64,000 nucleotides of DNA from a virus: positions 124,001 to 188,000 of the IMG/VR virus record IMGVR_UViG_3300048008_000449; one strand, 5' to 3'. Positions 7,337 through 16,386 of the stretch are shown here, piece by piece (position 1 is the first letter of the stretch; the number at the start of each line of letters is the position of its first letter). Made by a program: the position numbers and the translations under genes. A model generated the notes under the pieces. The model was not told the DNA's origin, did not search any database, and was given only the letters and a program-made list of their open reading frames with translations.

Positions 7337-7511
7337 AACTAAAAACGGACTCTTTAATTTGAATGACTTGTGGAACAAGATCTATACCTAGCTTTGCCTC
7401 AAAATTGTCTGTCCAAGGATCAACTCTAGCTTCTTTAAGATGTTCTAACATATCTAGAATATCTTTATTGTCTATATCTTCATACCATAAGTCGGTTGAA
7501 GTATCACCCAT
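7335..7511 (-). CDS. Small acidic protein, 58 aa
   Basis: A short minus-strand gene from ATG 7509-7511 to TGA 7335-7337. It encodes an acidic helical protein beginning MGDTSTDLWYEDIDN, with DMLEHLKEAR and a C-terminal PQVIQIKES. Its ATG shares a base with the stop of the upstream 93-aa gene (TAATG), a typical coupling signal. No known domain. Confidence 0.6.
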   Translation of the reverse strand: MGDTSTDLWYEDIDNKDILDMLEHLKEARVDPWTDNFEAKLGIDLVPQVIQIKESVFS

Positions 7512-7792
7512 TATTGTAATTCCGGAAACATTTGTTTCACGTAGTTTCTTACTATAACTTGTGTATCATTATCACAACTTTCAGTTACTACTGAATTAGT
7601 ACCTTTCACTCTAACTTCTTCTTTTGCTAGTTGTAGCAATTCGCGTTTGTTGAGCTTTTGTACCGTTGTTAAATCAACTGCGTTACTTGTAAGAGCACTA
7701 ATTACATAATTGCTTACATCTTGTTCACTCATTGGAACTTCAATTTTAGCTTTAATGCGTTTTACTCCGTCTTTATATTCTGTTGCTCTCAT
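7511..7792 (-). CDS. Hypothetical protein, 93 aa
   Basis: A small protein with a charged N-terminus (KDGVKRIKAKIEVPMSE), a helical middle (NKRELLQLAKEEVRVKG) and no signal, membrane or catalytic motif. It is probably a conserved phage protein. It is driven by the host-type promoter at 7858-7886 and translationally coupled to the 58-aa gene and then the tRNA cluster. Confidence 0.65.
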   Translation of the reverse strand: MRATEYKDGVKRIKAKIEVPMSEQDVSNYVISALTSNAVDLTTVQKLNKRELLQLAKEEVRVKGTNSVVTESCDNDTQVIVRNYVKQMFPELQ

Positions 7793-7857
7793 AATTATTC
7801 TTTAACCATTATTTGTGTTTCTATTAGCCTTTACTTTTACTTCTTCTATTAAGTACT

Positions 7858-7886
7858 AATATACTAGTAAGATGAGGTTTTGTCAA
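7858..7886 (-). promoter_or_regulatory. Host sigma70-type promoter
   Basis: TTGACA at 7881-7886, 17-nt spacer, TATATT at 7858-7863. It reads into the 93-aa and 58-aa genes and on into tRNA-Thr/Leu. It lies in the 139-nt gap after the fibre gene. Confidence 0.7.
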
Positions 7887-7931
7887 CCAAGAAATGTTAT
7901 TTTTTATAGATTATTTAAAGATTCTGGTAAA

Positions 7932-9452
7932 TTATGGGGTTTGTTGGAATTGTGATGGTACTAGTTGTACCCATGTTGTTCCATTCCAACCTTCAAACAT
8001 AGCTGTATCTGTATTGAAAAAGAATTGTCCTGGTACTGGACTAGTTGGTCTTTGTGCAGCAGTACCATTTTCCGCAATAGCTGGTGTTCCTGGTATTCCT
8101 GCTGGTCCTGCTGGTCCTTGTGGGCCAGTTGGTCCTTGTGGGCCTGCTACTGTACTATCTGCACCGTCTTGACCATTGATACCATTGATACCATTAGTAC
8201 CATTTGTTCCGTTAGCACCGGCTGGTCCTGCTGGTCCTTGTGGTCCTGTTGGTCCAGTTGGGCCTGTTGGTCCAGTTGAACCTGTTCCTGTTCCTGAATT
8301 ACCAGTAACTACTTCTTCATTTAAATTTGTAGTAGATGCAGGAGAAGGTGTAACTTTTGTTCCAGTTTCAGCTAATCCAGTCATACCTGGTTGTTGTTGT
8401 GCAATTCTAGGACTTCCAGAACTAGATTCTTGTACGGTTTGCGTACTACGTTCAGTGTAACCTATAACTCTATTACAATGATCGTATATTGGTTCTCTTT
8501 CAGACAATGGCACTGTTGGATCGCCATCGTTTTCTAATCTATTTAACATTTCAGGTTCAAGTAGATAATGGAATATATTATTTCCATCTTCGTCTACTTC
8601 ATAACCTTTTAAACTATTATAAACTGATTGTAAATTACTTGCATACTGTTGACTTTTTGCAAGTGTCATGTTATCTGTATCTATTGCAACACCAACACCT
8701 GTATTAATTCTTTCTTGAGGTGCAAATAAACTACCACCTTGTCCACCTGATTCTGTTCCTGCAAAATTATTTTCAAACTCAATTAAGTTTCCAATATCAT
8801 TTTTAAATGCATTCAAATCACTTATAATATTGTTTTTAACTGCTTCTGGTAAATTTGCTAGGTTGTTAAATTGTGATCCTAGTTTTTGTAATAGTCCACC
8901 TGTAAATAAGTTTGGGTTAAACTTACCATCTGTACCAATACATCCGCCAATATCGCTATCTGCCATTTGACCCAATGTATCAAGTATATCTTTACCTGCA
9001 CCTGTGAAACTTCCCATTGCATCTCTTAATACGTTTGGAATAGCACGTGGAACAACTGGTGTACCACAGAAGTTAATCATATTAGCAATAGCCGCAAATT
9101 CTGCTATAGCCGCATTTAATCTTCCTAGTGCGTTATCAATGTTAGTGTGTGCGATAAAGTCGTCTAATGCATTTTCTGCTTCTTGTAATGCATCTCTTAA
9201 ATCTTCTAAGCCTGCAGGTATCTCAGGTATTAGTCTACCTATGTTAACCTTTAAGCATATTTGTAAATTTGGGAGTTTTATGCCGTTTCCGGCCAATATA
9301 CTACAAATGATTTCTTTCAAGCTGTACGCTTGTGTTTGAGCTGTTATACTACCATTATTTAGGTCTATATCAGCACCAGTAGGAATATCAACAGTTGTTC
9401 TATTGATATAATCACTAGCGTCTTTCAAGCCATTTACAAAATCATTTGCCAT
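7932..9452 (-). CDS. Collagen-like virion fibre/structural protein
   Basis: 506 aa. The N-terminal 370 residues form a mixed helical structural domain with several cysteines (CSILAGN, LQICLKV, NFCGTP, GGCIGTDG). Residues about 390-460 are collagen-type Gly-X-Y repeats (TGPTGPTGP, GPQGPAGPAG, NGTNGTNG) interrupted by NGINGINGQDGADS. The C-terminus (GQFFFNTDTAMFEGWNGTTWVQL) is a small beta module like those inserted in gp18 and gp15. Gly-X-Y repeats would form a trimeric stalk, so a fibre or baseplate/tail decoration is likely. It lies directly behind the PAAR tip gene, which supports a tail-tip location. Confidence 0.8.
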   Translation of the reverse strand: MANDFVNGLKDASDYINRTTVDIPTGADIDLNNGSITAQTQAYSLKEIICSILAGNGIKLPNLQICLKVNIGRLIPEIPAGLEDLRDALQEAENALDDFIAHTNIDNALGRLNAAIAEFAAIANMINFCGTPVVPRAIPNVLRDAMGSFTGAGKDILDTLGQMADSDIGGCIGTDGKFNPNLFTGGLLQKLGSQFNNLANLPEAVKNNIISDLNAFKNDIGNLIEFENNFAGTESGGQGGSLFAPQERINTGVGVAIDTDNMTLAKSQQYASNLQSVYNSLKGYEVDEDGNNIFHYLLEPEMLNRLENDGDPTVPLSEREPIYDHCNRVIGYTERSTQTVQESSSGSPRIAQQQPGMTGLAETGTKVTPSPASTTNLNEEVVTGNSGTGTGSTGPTGPTGPTGPQGPAGPAGANGTNGTNGINGINGQDGADSTVAGPQGPTGPQGPAGPAGIPGTPAIAENGTAAQRPTSPVPGQFFFNTDTAMFEGWNGTTWVQLVPSQFQQTP

Positions 9453-9453
9453 A

Positions 9454-9738
9454 TTATTGTCCTATGTACACATCTGGACTACCCGAGCTTGCGTCTGGTC
9501 CACAATGTGGTGGAATAGGACAAAGTGTGTCTGAACCGGCTGGATTGCCATTCAGTACAACTAATTTTCCGCCTACAAATACATTTTTACATCTAGCACC
9601 AAGACTACCGCCGCCGTGACTATTTGTGTCACCGTCAACGCTGATTGGTTGTGTATTTACATGGACATTCATATGTGCTAGTGCATTTGTACTTGCACCA
9701 CATAGTCTAGAATCTCCGTTTCTATGTACTTGAGGCAT
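9454..9738 (-). CDS. PAAR-type tail spike tip protein
   Basis: 94 aa with the short glycine/histidine/cysteine-rich repeats of PAAR proteins: CGASTNALAHMNVHVN, then SHGGGSLGARCKNVFVGGKLVVLNG, then CPIPPHCGPDASSGSPDVYIG. PAAR proteins form a metal-stabilised cone that sharpens the central spike (T4 gp5.4 role). It overlaps the upstream gene by 17 nt and is followed 1 nt later by the fibre gene. Confidence 0.8.
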   Translation of the reverse strand: MPQVHRNGDSRLCGASTNALAHMNVHVNTQPISVDGDTNSHGGGSLGARCKNVFVGGKLVVLNGNPAGSDTLCPIPPHCGPDASSGSPDVYIGQ

Positions 9739-10027
9739 TTGCTACTGTTAATCCTGTACTTTGTTTAATATACATGTCGCTGGCATCTTTTGCAGATTTA
9801 ACTACACATATAATATTATTTATCTTTAATTTGATCTTAGTATCTGGAGTAACTGTAAACATATAAGGTGCTAAAGCCATCCCATTCTGGGCGGCTATTA
9901 GTATGTAAGGCTTAGATACTGTAATATCAGTATCATTTTCTGAGTCTAAACGTGCGATCATTTCCTCACCTGAAGAAAGTTTTATGCTTACTACATCGCC
10001 GTTAGTGTATGGTGTTTCTATTAACAT
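9722..10027 (-). CDS. Conserved small beta-barrel (Sm-like) phage protein
   Basis: 101 aa. The N-terminus (PYTNGDVVSIKLSSGEEMIARLDSE) has the strand pattern of Sm/LSm barrels: a bent beta sheet with G-D-x-V-S-x-K-L-x-S-G-E-E. I associate this small family with T4-like marine myoviruses, usually next to tail genes. Function unknown; RNA binding or a baseplate role are both possible. It is part of the nrd-to-fibre operon. Confidence 0.6.
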   Translation of the reverse strand: MLIETPYTNGDVVSIKLSSGEEMIARLDSENDTDITVSKPYILIAAQNGMALAPYMFTVTPDTKIKLKINNIICVVKSAKDASDMYIKQSTGLTVANASST

Positions 10028-10030
10028 ATA

Positions 10031-10288
10031 TTATGCTCCTATTTTATGACCCGTTCCATTGTAACCTGTATCTTCAATGTATTGGACCATTTGGTCATAT
10101 CCGCCAACTTTATTACCGGATATAATTATTTGTGGGAATGTTCTGGCACCTGGAAAAGTTTCCATAACATCTTCCCTTGTAAAATCTTCGTCTAGTTGCT
10201 TATACTCATAAGCATATCCACGTGATTCACATAGTGATTTAGCCCTTACGCAATAAGGACATGCTGTCTTTCCGTAAATTATTATCAT
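10031..10288 (-). CDS. nrdC: Glutaredoxin
   Basis: 85 aa with the redox motif CPYC at residues 10-13, cis-Pro loop RTFPQIII near 50-57 and the GSH-binding GGYDQ at 62-66. It supplies electrons to ribonucleotide reductase. It is encoded immediately after nrdB (1-nt overlap), which supports that job. Confidence 0.92.
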   Translation of the reverse strand: MIIIYGKTACPYCVRAKSLCESRGYAYEYKQLDEDFTREDVMETFPGARTFPQIIISGNKVGGYDQMVQYIEDTGYNGTGHKIGA

Positions 10289-11415
10289 TATAAACTCATT
10301 CCTGAAAATGTATCTTCTGATACGTCTTTTTTAACACCGCCAATAACATAACTACTAATTTCTGTTTCTTGAGGTGCTACTTGTACTTCTGCTCCACTAA
10401 TCCATTTAGCTGTCCATGGTAGTGGATTTGCTTGTGGTGTTGTGTATGGACATTTCATTCCTAATGCTGTCATACGTTTACAACAGATCCATTCAATATA
10501 ATCATGTAATAGTTGTGCATTAAGACCAATCATACTACCGTCTTTAAATAGATAGTTAGCCCATTCTTTTTCTTGCTCAACTGCATCAACAAACATTTGT
10601 GATACTTCTTCTTTACATTCTTCTTGAATCTTAGCAAAGTCTGGATCTTCTTTTGTTAATACTTTTGAAAGTAAATATTGTGTACTTGCTAAGTGAACAT
10701 TTTCATCACGTGCAATAAATTTAATAATTTTAGCATTACCTTCCATTTTCTTTAATTCTGCGAATGCCCAAGAGCAAGCAAAACTAACATAGAAACGAAT
10801 GCCTTCTAATACGTTAACACTATTTGCACACATCCAAATTTTCTTCTTTAGATCATACATATTAATTTCAACTGTTTTATTATTAACTTTATGTGTTCCT
10901 TCACCTAACAATTGATAGTACTGTGAATATTCAATAAGGTCATTGTAATATTTAGAAATGTCATCTGCACATTCTACAATTTCTTTACTATCTGCTAATT
11001 CATCAAATACTATTGTAGGATTATTATAGATATTACGAATAATATGTGTATAGCTACGTGAGTGAATTGTTTCACTGAATGTCCATGTGATAATCCAGTT
11101 TTCAAGTTCTGGTAAGCTAGTAATAGGACCAAATGCTTCAACAGGTGCTCTACCTTGTACACTATCTAAAAGTATCTGTCTTTTAAGATTACTTGTAAAA
11201 ATGTGCTGTTCGTGATCAGTTAGATCTTTAAAATCTTTTGAATCTTTACTTACATCAACTTCTTCAGGTCTCCAAAAGAAACCTAATTGTTTATCTGTAA
11301 GTTTATCAAACTGTTTATACTTAACAGTATCGTATCGCTGAAATCCAAGATCTCCATCTAGAAATGCATTTGCTTCAGTATGGTATTTTTCGTTATTTAC
11401 GTTTAATATTGACAT
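10288..11415 (-). CDS. nrdB: Ribonucleotide reductase class Ia, beta subunit
   Basis: 375 aa, matching E. coli/T4 NrdB length. Diiron-site segments are intact: LLDSVQGRAP (Asp ligand), SETIHSRSYTHI (Glu and His ligands and the radical Tyr), LEGIRFYVSFACSWAFAE (Glu ligand) and ARDENVHLASTQ (Glu and His ligands). The C-terminus is acidic/hydrophobic, as needed for binding NrdA. It makes deoxynucleotides for phage replication. AAGGA precedes the ATG, and it follows nrdA by 12 nt. Confidence 0.96.
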   Translation of the reverse strand: MSILNVNNEKYHTEANAFLDGDLGFQRYDTVKYKQFDKLTDKQLGFFWRPEEVDVSKDSKDFKDLTDHEQHIFTSNLKRQILLDSVQGRAPVEAFGPITSLPELENWIITWTFSETIHSRSYTHIIRNIYNNPTIVFDELADSKEIVECADDISKYYNDLIEYSQYYQLLGEGTHKVNNKTVEINMYDLKKKIWMCANSVNVLEGIRFYVSFACSWAFAELKKMEGNAKIIKFIARDENVHLASTQYLLSKVLTKEDPDFAKIQEECKEEVSQMFVDAVEQEKEWANYLFKDGSMIGLNAQLLHDYIEWICCKRMTALGMKCPYTTPQANPLPWTAKWISGAEVQVAPQETEISSYVIGGVKKDVSEDTFSGMSL

Positions 11416-11427
11416 GTTGTTTAATCC

Positions 11428-13752
11428 TTATATCACACAACTTTCGCAGTAGTCGTCATACTCTTCGTCCGTGCTAAATTCTTCTCTACCAAGCATCTGC
11501 TCAGCATTCTTCTTATCAAAGTCAATTTCACCTTGACCATCATATGTGTTAAAATAGTATAATTGTTTTCCACCGTACTTGTAAAACATTACAAGATGTT
11601 GTAGCATAACACTCATTGGAATCTTTTCTTCTTCATAAAATTCCGGGTTGTAGCTTGTATTTACACTAATACCTTGATCAATATATTTTTGTAATACTGC
11701 CATAATTTTTAAATATCCTTCTGGGCTTTTTTGACCCCATAACAGATCGTATTTATTCTTTAACCTAGGATAACCAGGCACAACTTGTTTTAGTACTCCA
11801 TGTTTGCTTTGTTTAACACTTACAAATGCACGTGGTGGTTCAATACCATTAGTACTGTTACTAATTTGTGCTGATGTTTCAGCAGGCATTAATGCCATTA
11901 ATGTACTGTTACGTATTCCTGTTTTTTGTAACTGTTTACGCAGACTTTTCCAAGGCATACGTTCTTTATGTGGAACTAACTCATCTAGTTCTTTTTTGTA
12001 TGTTTGGTTAGGTGTAATACCTTGTCCATATTTTGTTTCGTTAATTCCTGAAATATTACCTTTTTCAATTGCTAAATCTGCACTTGCTTTAATTAAGTAA
12101 TAACTCCATGCTTCTGTCCATGTGTCAACTAATGCTAATCCTTTTTTATCAATATCTTGATAATTTAAATCATTCTTAGCCAACCAATATGCAAAGTTAA
12201 TAATACCAATACCTAATGGACGTCTTTTCATTGTACTAAGTTCTGCCGCTAATACTGGATAATTTTGATAATCCAATAGCTCGTCTAAGCCACGTACTGC
12301 TAATCTACATATACGTTCAAAGTCCTCAGGTGTTCTAACGTTACCCCAATTAATCGCACTTAATGTACATAAACTAATTTCACCTTCTTCATCATTAAAC
12401 GAAGAAAGAGGTTTTGTAGGTAAATTAATTTCACAACACAAATTGCTTTGTTTTACTGGTGCAACTTCTTCTAAAAATGCTCCATGTGTATTTGCATGAT
12501 CTACATTTTGTAAATAAATTCTTCCTGTGTTTTTACGTTCTTCCATAAACATACCAAACAATTCAGATGCTGGTAGTACTTTTTTCCTAGTAACTGTTCT
12601 TTCTGCATTCTCATATAATTCTTTAAATTTATCTTGATCGTTAAAAAATGCCTCATATAATCCAGGAACATCACTAGGTGAGAAAAGTGTAATGTCTTTA
12701 CCAGTTAATAGACGTTCGTACATAAGTTTATTAAATTGTACACCATAGTCCATATGTCTAACACGATTATCTTCTGTGCCTTTATTGTTCTTTAATACTA
12801 ATAGTTCTTCTGCTTCTAAGTGCCAAATTGGATAGTATAGTGTTGCCGCTCCACCACGAACGCCACCTTGGCTACATGATTTAACTGCACTTTGAAATAA
12901 TTTATAAAATGGAATAACACCTGTATGTGTTGCATCGCCTCGTCTAATAGGACTTCCTATTGAACGAATACTACCTGCTCCAATTCCAATACCTGCTTTT
13001 TGGCTAACATATTTTACAACACTAGCACTTGTAGCATTAATACTATCTAAGCTATCATCTGTTTCGATTAATACACAACTACTAAATTGTCTTTGAGGTG
13101 TTCTAAGTCCTGCCATAATAGGTGTAGGTAAACTAATATCAAAGTTACTAATAGCATCATAATATTCTTTTACATATTTCATTCTAGTTTCTTTTGGATA
13201 CGAACTAAACAATGTAGCTGAAATCATCATATATGCAATCTGTGGAGTTTCAAATATTTGTCCTGTTACTCTATTCTGAGCTAGATACTTACCACGGAAT
13301 TGTTCCATTCCAACGTAAGAAATATTTTCATCACGATCATGTTTAATGTAACTGTTTAATTGATCAATTTCTTCTTCTGTATAAACGGAGAAAAAACTTT
13401 CGTCGTATATTCCTAGTTCAACATTCTTACGTGCAATATCACTTAGATGATCTGGATCAAATGAATTGTAAACGTTTTTTCTTAGATGATAATTGATTAA
13501 TCTACCTGCTACCCATTGATAATTTGGTGTTTGTTCGTTAATAAGATCGGCTGCGGCTTTGATTAATGTTTCTTGTATATTTGTACTTTCAATTCCATCA
13601 TAAAACTGTAAATGACTTTTAATTTCTACTTCACTAGCACTAACACCGGTAATACCTTCACATGCGTAAAATACAACTTTGTGCATTTTTTCTAAATCAA
13701 GTACTTCTGTAGTACCATCTCTTTTTATAATTTCTATTTGATCTTTGCTCAT
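11428..13752 (-). CDS. nrdA: Ribonucleotide reductase class Ia, alpha subunit
   Basis: 774 aa. An N-terminal ATP-cone domain (IIKRDGTTEVLDLEKMHKVV) is followed by the ten-stranded catalytic barrel. Recognisable features are SSCVLIETDDS with an active-site Cys, CCEINLPTKP with the loop Cys pair near residues 445-446, the LCTLSAINWG segment and PAETSAQISNSTNGIEPP. The tail ends CESCVI, the mobile cysteine pair reduced by glutaredoxin. Together with nrdB and the glutaredoxin gene it forms a complete class Ia operon. Confidence 0.96.
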   Translation of the reverse strand: MSKDQIEIIKRDGTTEVLDLEKMHKVVFYACEGITGVSASEVEIKSHLQFYDGIESTNIQETLIKAAADLINEQTPNYQWVAGRLINYHLRKNVYNSFDPDHLSDIARKNVELGIYDESFFSVYTEEEIDQLNSYIKHDRDENISYVGMEQFRGKYLAQNRVTGQIFETPQIAYMMISATLFSSYPKETRMKYVKEYYDAISNFDISLPTPIMAGLRTPQRQFSSCVLIETDDSLDSINATSASVVKYVSQKAGIGIGAGSIRSIGSPIRRGDATHTGVIPFYKLFQSAVKSCSQGGVRGGAATLYYPIWHLEAEELLVLKNNKGTEDNRVRHMDYGVQFNKLMYERLLTGKDITLFSPSDVPGLYEAFFNDQDKFKELYENAERTVTRKKVLPASELFGMFMEERKNTGRIYLQNVDHANTHGAFLEEVAPVKQSNLCCEINLPTKPLSSFNDEEGEISLCTLSAINWGNVRTPEDFERICRLAVRGLDELLDYQNYPVLAAELSTMKRRPLGIGIINFAYWLAKNDLNYQDIDKKGLALVDTWTEAWSYYLIKASADLAIEKGNISGINETKYGQGITPNQTYKKELDELVPHKERMPWKSLRKQLQKTGIRNSTLMALMPAETSAQISNSTNGIEPPRAFVSVKQSKHGVLKQVVPGYPRLKNKYDLLWGQKSPEGYLKIMAVLQKYIDQGISVNTSYNPEFYEEEKIPMSVMLQHLVMFYKYGGKQLYYFNTYDGQGEIDFDKKNAEQMLGREEFSTDEEYDDYCESCVI

Positions 13753-13810
13753 CTGTATCCCGTTCTTGTTAAAAATAGTTATGTATTTAACATGTAATGT
13801 TGTTCAATAA

Positions 13811-14245
13811 CTATTTGCTTAATGTACTAATATCTATATCCTTTAGTACATCAAGTGTGTCGATTAGTTTTAGGTTGTCAATTATATCATAATTATAGTT
13901 TAAAATATAACAATTGTCAACTGAAACAATCAATTTAATCTCACTTTTTTCTACACTCTGTACTAGTAATATTTTACATGGAATACCACTGTAGTACAAT
14001 GTATAAGCAATGCCTAACGAAACAACGTTCTCGTCATATTCGTTTGCATGTAGTAAGTCCCATGGGTTTGGCCATGTGCTTTCATTATAAGGATCGATTA
14101 CCCTAACACTGATAGGTGCCATCTTCCAGAATTGTGTTACAACCTCAAGTTTAGGAAGTAAGTCGTCTAAAGCCTCTATCTCTTTTCTCAGAGTTCTCCA
14201 AGTACGGAGACGCGACTTTACTGGTAGTTGCCATATATCTTTCAT
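13811..14245 (-). CDS. Conserved T4-like marine phage protein, 144 aa
   Basis: Family pattern seen in T4-like marine myoviruses: an N-terminal RTWRTLRKEIEAL helix, then FWKMAPISVRVIDPYNESTWPNPWDLLHANEYDEN and VSLGIAYTLYYSGIPCKILLV. The last part resembles the beta-sheet of transglutaminase-like folds but no catalytic triad is evident. It lies between the exonuclease and nrdA. Function unknown. Confidence 0.75.
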   Translation of the reverse strand: MKDIWQLPVKSRLRTWRTLRKEIEALDDLLPKLEVVTQFWKMAPISVRVIDPYNESTWPNPWDLLHANEYDENVVSLGIAYTLYYSGIPCKILLVQSVEKSEIKLIVSVDNCYILNYNYDIIDNLKLIDTLDVLKDIDISTLSK

Positions 14246-14301
14246 TAATATGTTAACAGGTCAAAAAAAACTTGTCTGGTATTAAAATGTAACGTCGACA
14301 T
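14245..14301 (-). CDS. Possible 18-aa leader peptide
   Basis: ATG at 14299-14301 opens an 18-codon frame (MSTLHFNTRQVFFDLLTY) ending TAA. The TAA shares its last base with the ATG of the 144-aa gene (TAATG). It lies directly behind the late-type promoter at 14330. Coupling to the next gene is plausible, but the frame is short enough to arise by chance. Confidence 0.3.
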   Translation of the reverse strand: MSTLHFNTRQVFFDLLTY

Positions 14302-14329
14302 GTTTCTTTTGTTGTTCCTTGTATTAATA

Positions 14330-14337
14330 TATTTATG
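14330..14337 (-). promoter_or_regulatory. Late-type promoter (CATAAATA)
   Basis: CATAAATA on the minus strand at the very end of the exonuclease gene, reading toward the 144-aa gene and nrdA. Confidence 0.5.
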
Positions 14338-15022
14338 ACAGGTTATAGAATTTCTCTAAACGTTGGGCCCATTTCATTTCCCAATTTTTAAAGTCTTCTG
14401 GACCACTTTCGAACAGTTGCCATTGACAATCACCACTACACATAAAGATAGCAATACGATCAATTGTAGTATTGTACATTTCGTTATGTGCGTTTGCATA
14501 GGCGGCACCTTGTAAGAAATAATCTTCAATCCATTCACGTTTTTTAGGCTTATTAGTCTGCTTAAAGTCCATAATAGTTGGATGTCCTTTATAAACACCA
14601 ACTAAGTCAGTTGTGCCAGCATATAATCCAGCCGCACATAAATTAACTTCAGTTCCCCATATCTCACTAACATCATCTTCAATATTATCCACAACAACCT
14701 GTGCCATTGCCTTAGCTTGTTTGTGTACTATATTATTTCCAGGGTTGTATGTTTCATACTCGCCTAATGCCCAATGTTCTAATATATTGTGCATAACTGT
14801 ACCTCTATTGGCAGCAGTTGTTGTAATGCGTTGTGCTTCTTCTGTACCTACTCTTTTTCTCCATGCCGCCAATCCTGCACGTTTTTCTGCAGGCTGTGTA
14901 GCACTTAAAATAGTGGTAACACTTGGAACAGGATCGCCCCAAGGATTCTCATATAGACGTTTTCCGTCTACACTAGTTCGTTTTAATTCTTTATATGGAT
15001 ATGGACTTTTAATCTTTAACAT
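14333..15022 (-). CDS. RecB/Cas4-like PD-(D/E)XK exonuclease
   Basis: 229 aa. Nuclease motifs of the PDDEXK_1 family appear in order: GTVMHNILEHW (His and Glu, near residues 74-84), AGTTDLVGVYKG (Asp), TIMDFKQTNK (the D-x-K core) and DYFLQGAAYANAHNE (motif QxxAY). It degrades or resects DNA and needs Mg2+. T4-like marine phages commonly carry such an exonuclease. A host-type promoter ends 6 nt before the ATG, so the mRNA is predicted to be leaderless. Confidence 0.88.
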   Translation of the reverse strand: MLKIKSPYPYKELKRTSVDGKRLYENPWGDPVPSVTTILSATQPAEKRAGLAAWRKRVGTEEAQRITTTAANRGTVMHNILEHWALGEYETYNPGNNIVHKQAKAMAQVVVDNIEDDVSEIWGTEVNLCAAGLYAGTTDLVGVYKGHPTIMDFKQTNKPKKREWIEDYFLQGAAYANAHNEMYNTTIDRIAIFMCSGDCQWQLFESGPEDFKNWEMKWAQRLEKFYNLS

Positions 15023-15028
15023 GCATTA

Positions 15029-15057
15029 AGTATACTACTGTTGTGATAAGATGTCAA
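15029..15057 (-). promoter_or_regulatory. Host sigma70-type promoter, leaderless (exonuclease)
   Basis: TTGACA at 15052-15057, 17-nt spacer, TATACT at 15029-15034, then 6 nt and ATG. The expected start site is the A of the ATG. It lies inside the 3' end of the SGNH gene. Confidence 0.75.
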
Positions 15058-15796
15058 TGGTTTCTTCAGTTAAAATAAAATTATTTAACACCCATGTATT
15101 ACTAAACAACGACCAGTGGTTATCATCCGGTGCTACTGTTAATCCATTTCTAAATGCTATTTCCATATGGACTTTTGTATCTTTTGTAAATACCCACTCG
15201 CCTTCATCTATAAATTGTTTATATAATTCAACTTCTGCTGTACGTAATTGTGGCTTATCTACCATACGTAATAATTCTAACTTAATAATATGTTCAAAGT
15301 TATATAATGTATCCATGTTATCGTACCATTTATCGTTCCATGAATGATATACATCTGATACACTTTTACGTGCTAATGATTCAGTAATGTTTGATTGTAC
15401 ATTTTTTGGAAAATTATCATTTGGGGAATTTCTAAACATACCTGCATTTCTATGTATTGAATACCATATATGAGGTGGGCCATCTAACGTAGAGTAATTA
15501 TTATCAATTTTTTGTTCTTCAAATTCAAAGTCTCCAGTACTACCAACTTCAAATACTCTTTGCTTGAATGTTCTATTAGTAAAGATAATATCAATGCCAC
15601 GTAGCTTTGCATCAAGTAAACACCATTCATAGTAGTCGTGTCCACGACCTCCTATTGCGTAATTATAATATTGATGTTGTGGGAATTTTTGTGCTAGTTG
15701 ATAAGTCCAACTATTCTTTTCTACTTTGTCTTGCCAATATGCTGAAAAACTATCGCCTATAAAAGCAATCTTTTTGCCTACCAATAAATGTACCAT
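15035..15796 (-). CDS. SGNH/GDSL-like hydrolase
   Basis: 253 aa. Block I FIGDSFSAYW near residues 11-20 carries the nucleophilic Ser. Block II is NYAIGGRGHDYYEW (Gly). Block V is PDDNHWS near 229-235 with the catalytic Asp-x-x-His. These enzymes cleave esters, such as acetyl groups on polysaccharides. It has no signal peptide. It overlaps the upstream virion gene by 19 nt, which hints at a virion-associated or late-expressed enzyme. Substrate is unknown. Confidence 0.8.
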   Translation of the reverse strand: MVHLLVGKKIAFIGDSFSAYWQDKVEKNSWTYQLAQKFPQHQYYNYAIGGRGHDYYEWCLLDAKLRGIDIIFTNRTFKQRVFEVGSTGDFEFEEQKIDNNYSTLDGPPHIWYSIHRNAGMFRNSPNDNFPKNVQSNITESLARKSVSDVYHSWNDKWYDNMDTLYNFEHIIKLELLRMVDKPQLRTAEVELYKQFIDEGEWVFTKDTKVHMEIAFRNGLTVAPDDNHWSLFSNTWVLNNFILTEETIDILSQQ

Positions 15797-16386
15797 TTTA
15801 ATGTCTTACTGGTATTTGCATTTGTGAGTCTTTCAATTTTATATCCTAAATTTTGAAAATGTTTAATTACTGTTTCCATTTGACTTTGTAATCCACGATC
15901 TGTAAGTGTACCTTGCCATACATTAAAATAGTTGACACTAGTTGGGTTTGTAATACTATACGTTCCTGGTGCAAATCCTAAATTTGCTGTTCCTGCACCA
16001 ATATCATAATTCCATGATGCAAATGAACCTTCAATTGTTAGTACTAAGTATCCTGCGTCTTTGCTTGCTGTTAATCCTGCTAATCCTGCATCGTTAATAT
16101 CTGCAACAATAGAATTAAGATTTGTTCCACTTGTTCCAAGTGTTATTGTTTGATTATTAAAAATAAGTGTGTCACCTACAGTTATTGTGGGGTTATTAAC
16201 TGTACCAATTTTTTGTATGCTAGGAGTTGAGTTTGTCATTGTAGTTGTGTCTGATACAGTACCTTCAAATTTACCTAATGCACTCTGTGAAATAACAACT
16301 TCCATGATAGCTTGTGTTTCTTTGTACACAATCATATCTTGTGATGCTTTAGCTCTTGCTTGGGCTGCGTTTAATCCTACACTCAT
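15778..16386 (-). CDS. Conserved T4-like marine phage structural protein, 202 aa
   Basis: The N-terminal helix NAAQARAKASQDMIVYKETQAIMEVVISQ and the C-terminal FNVWQGTLTDRGLQSQMETVIKHFQNLGYKIER are typical of a family I associate with T4-like marine myovirus genomes. The middle (about 50-140) is Thr/Gly-rich beta structure. It is probably a virion component, role unknown. It overlaps the next upstream gene by 4 nt (ATGA). Confidence 0.7.
   Translation of the reverse strand: MSVGLNAAQARAKASQDMIVYKETQAIMEVVISQSALGKFEGTVSDTTTMTNSTPSIQKIGTVNNPTITVGDTLIFNNQTITLGTSGTNLNSIVADINDAGLAGLTASKDAGYLVLTIEGSFASWNYDIGAGTANLGFAPGTYSITNPTSVNYFNVWQGTLTDRGLQSQMETVIKHFQNLGYKIERLTNANTSKTLKWYIYW

Noticed and set aside
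8160-8290. Short tandem repeats in the fibre gene as a CRISPR-like array
   Set aside because: They encode Gly-X-Y triplets in frame, with no constant repeat/spacer lengths.
7894-8460. Plus-strand Gly/Pro and Cys/Trp-rich frames opposite the fibre gene
   Set aside because: They are the antisense of collagen-type repeats, which stay open in several frames. The minus-strand gene explains them.
13753-13810. Gap between nrdA and the 144-aa gene as a possible promoter for nrdA
   Set aside because: I found neither TTGACA with a 17-nt spacer nor NATAAATA close to the nrdA start. Transcription probably comes from the late promoter at 14330.
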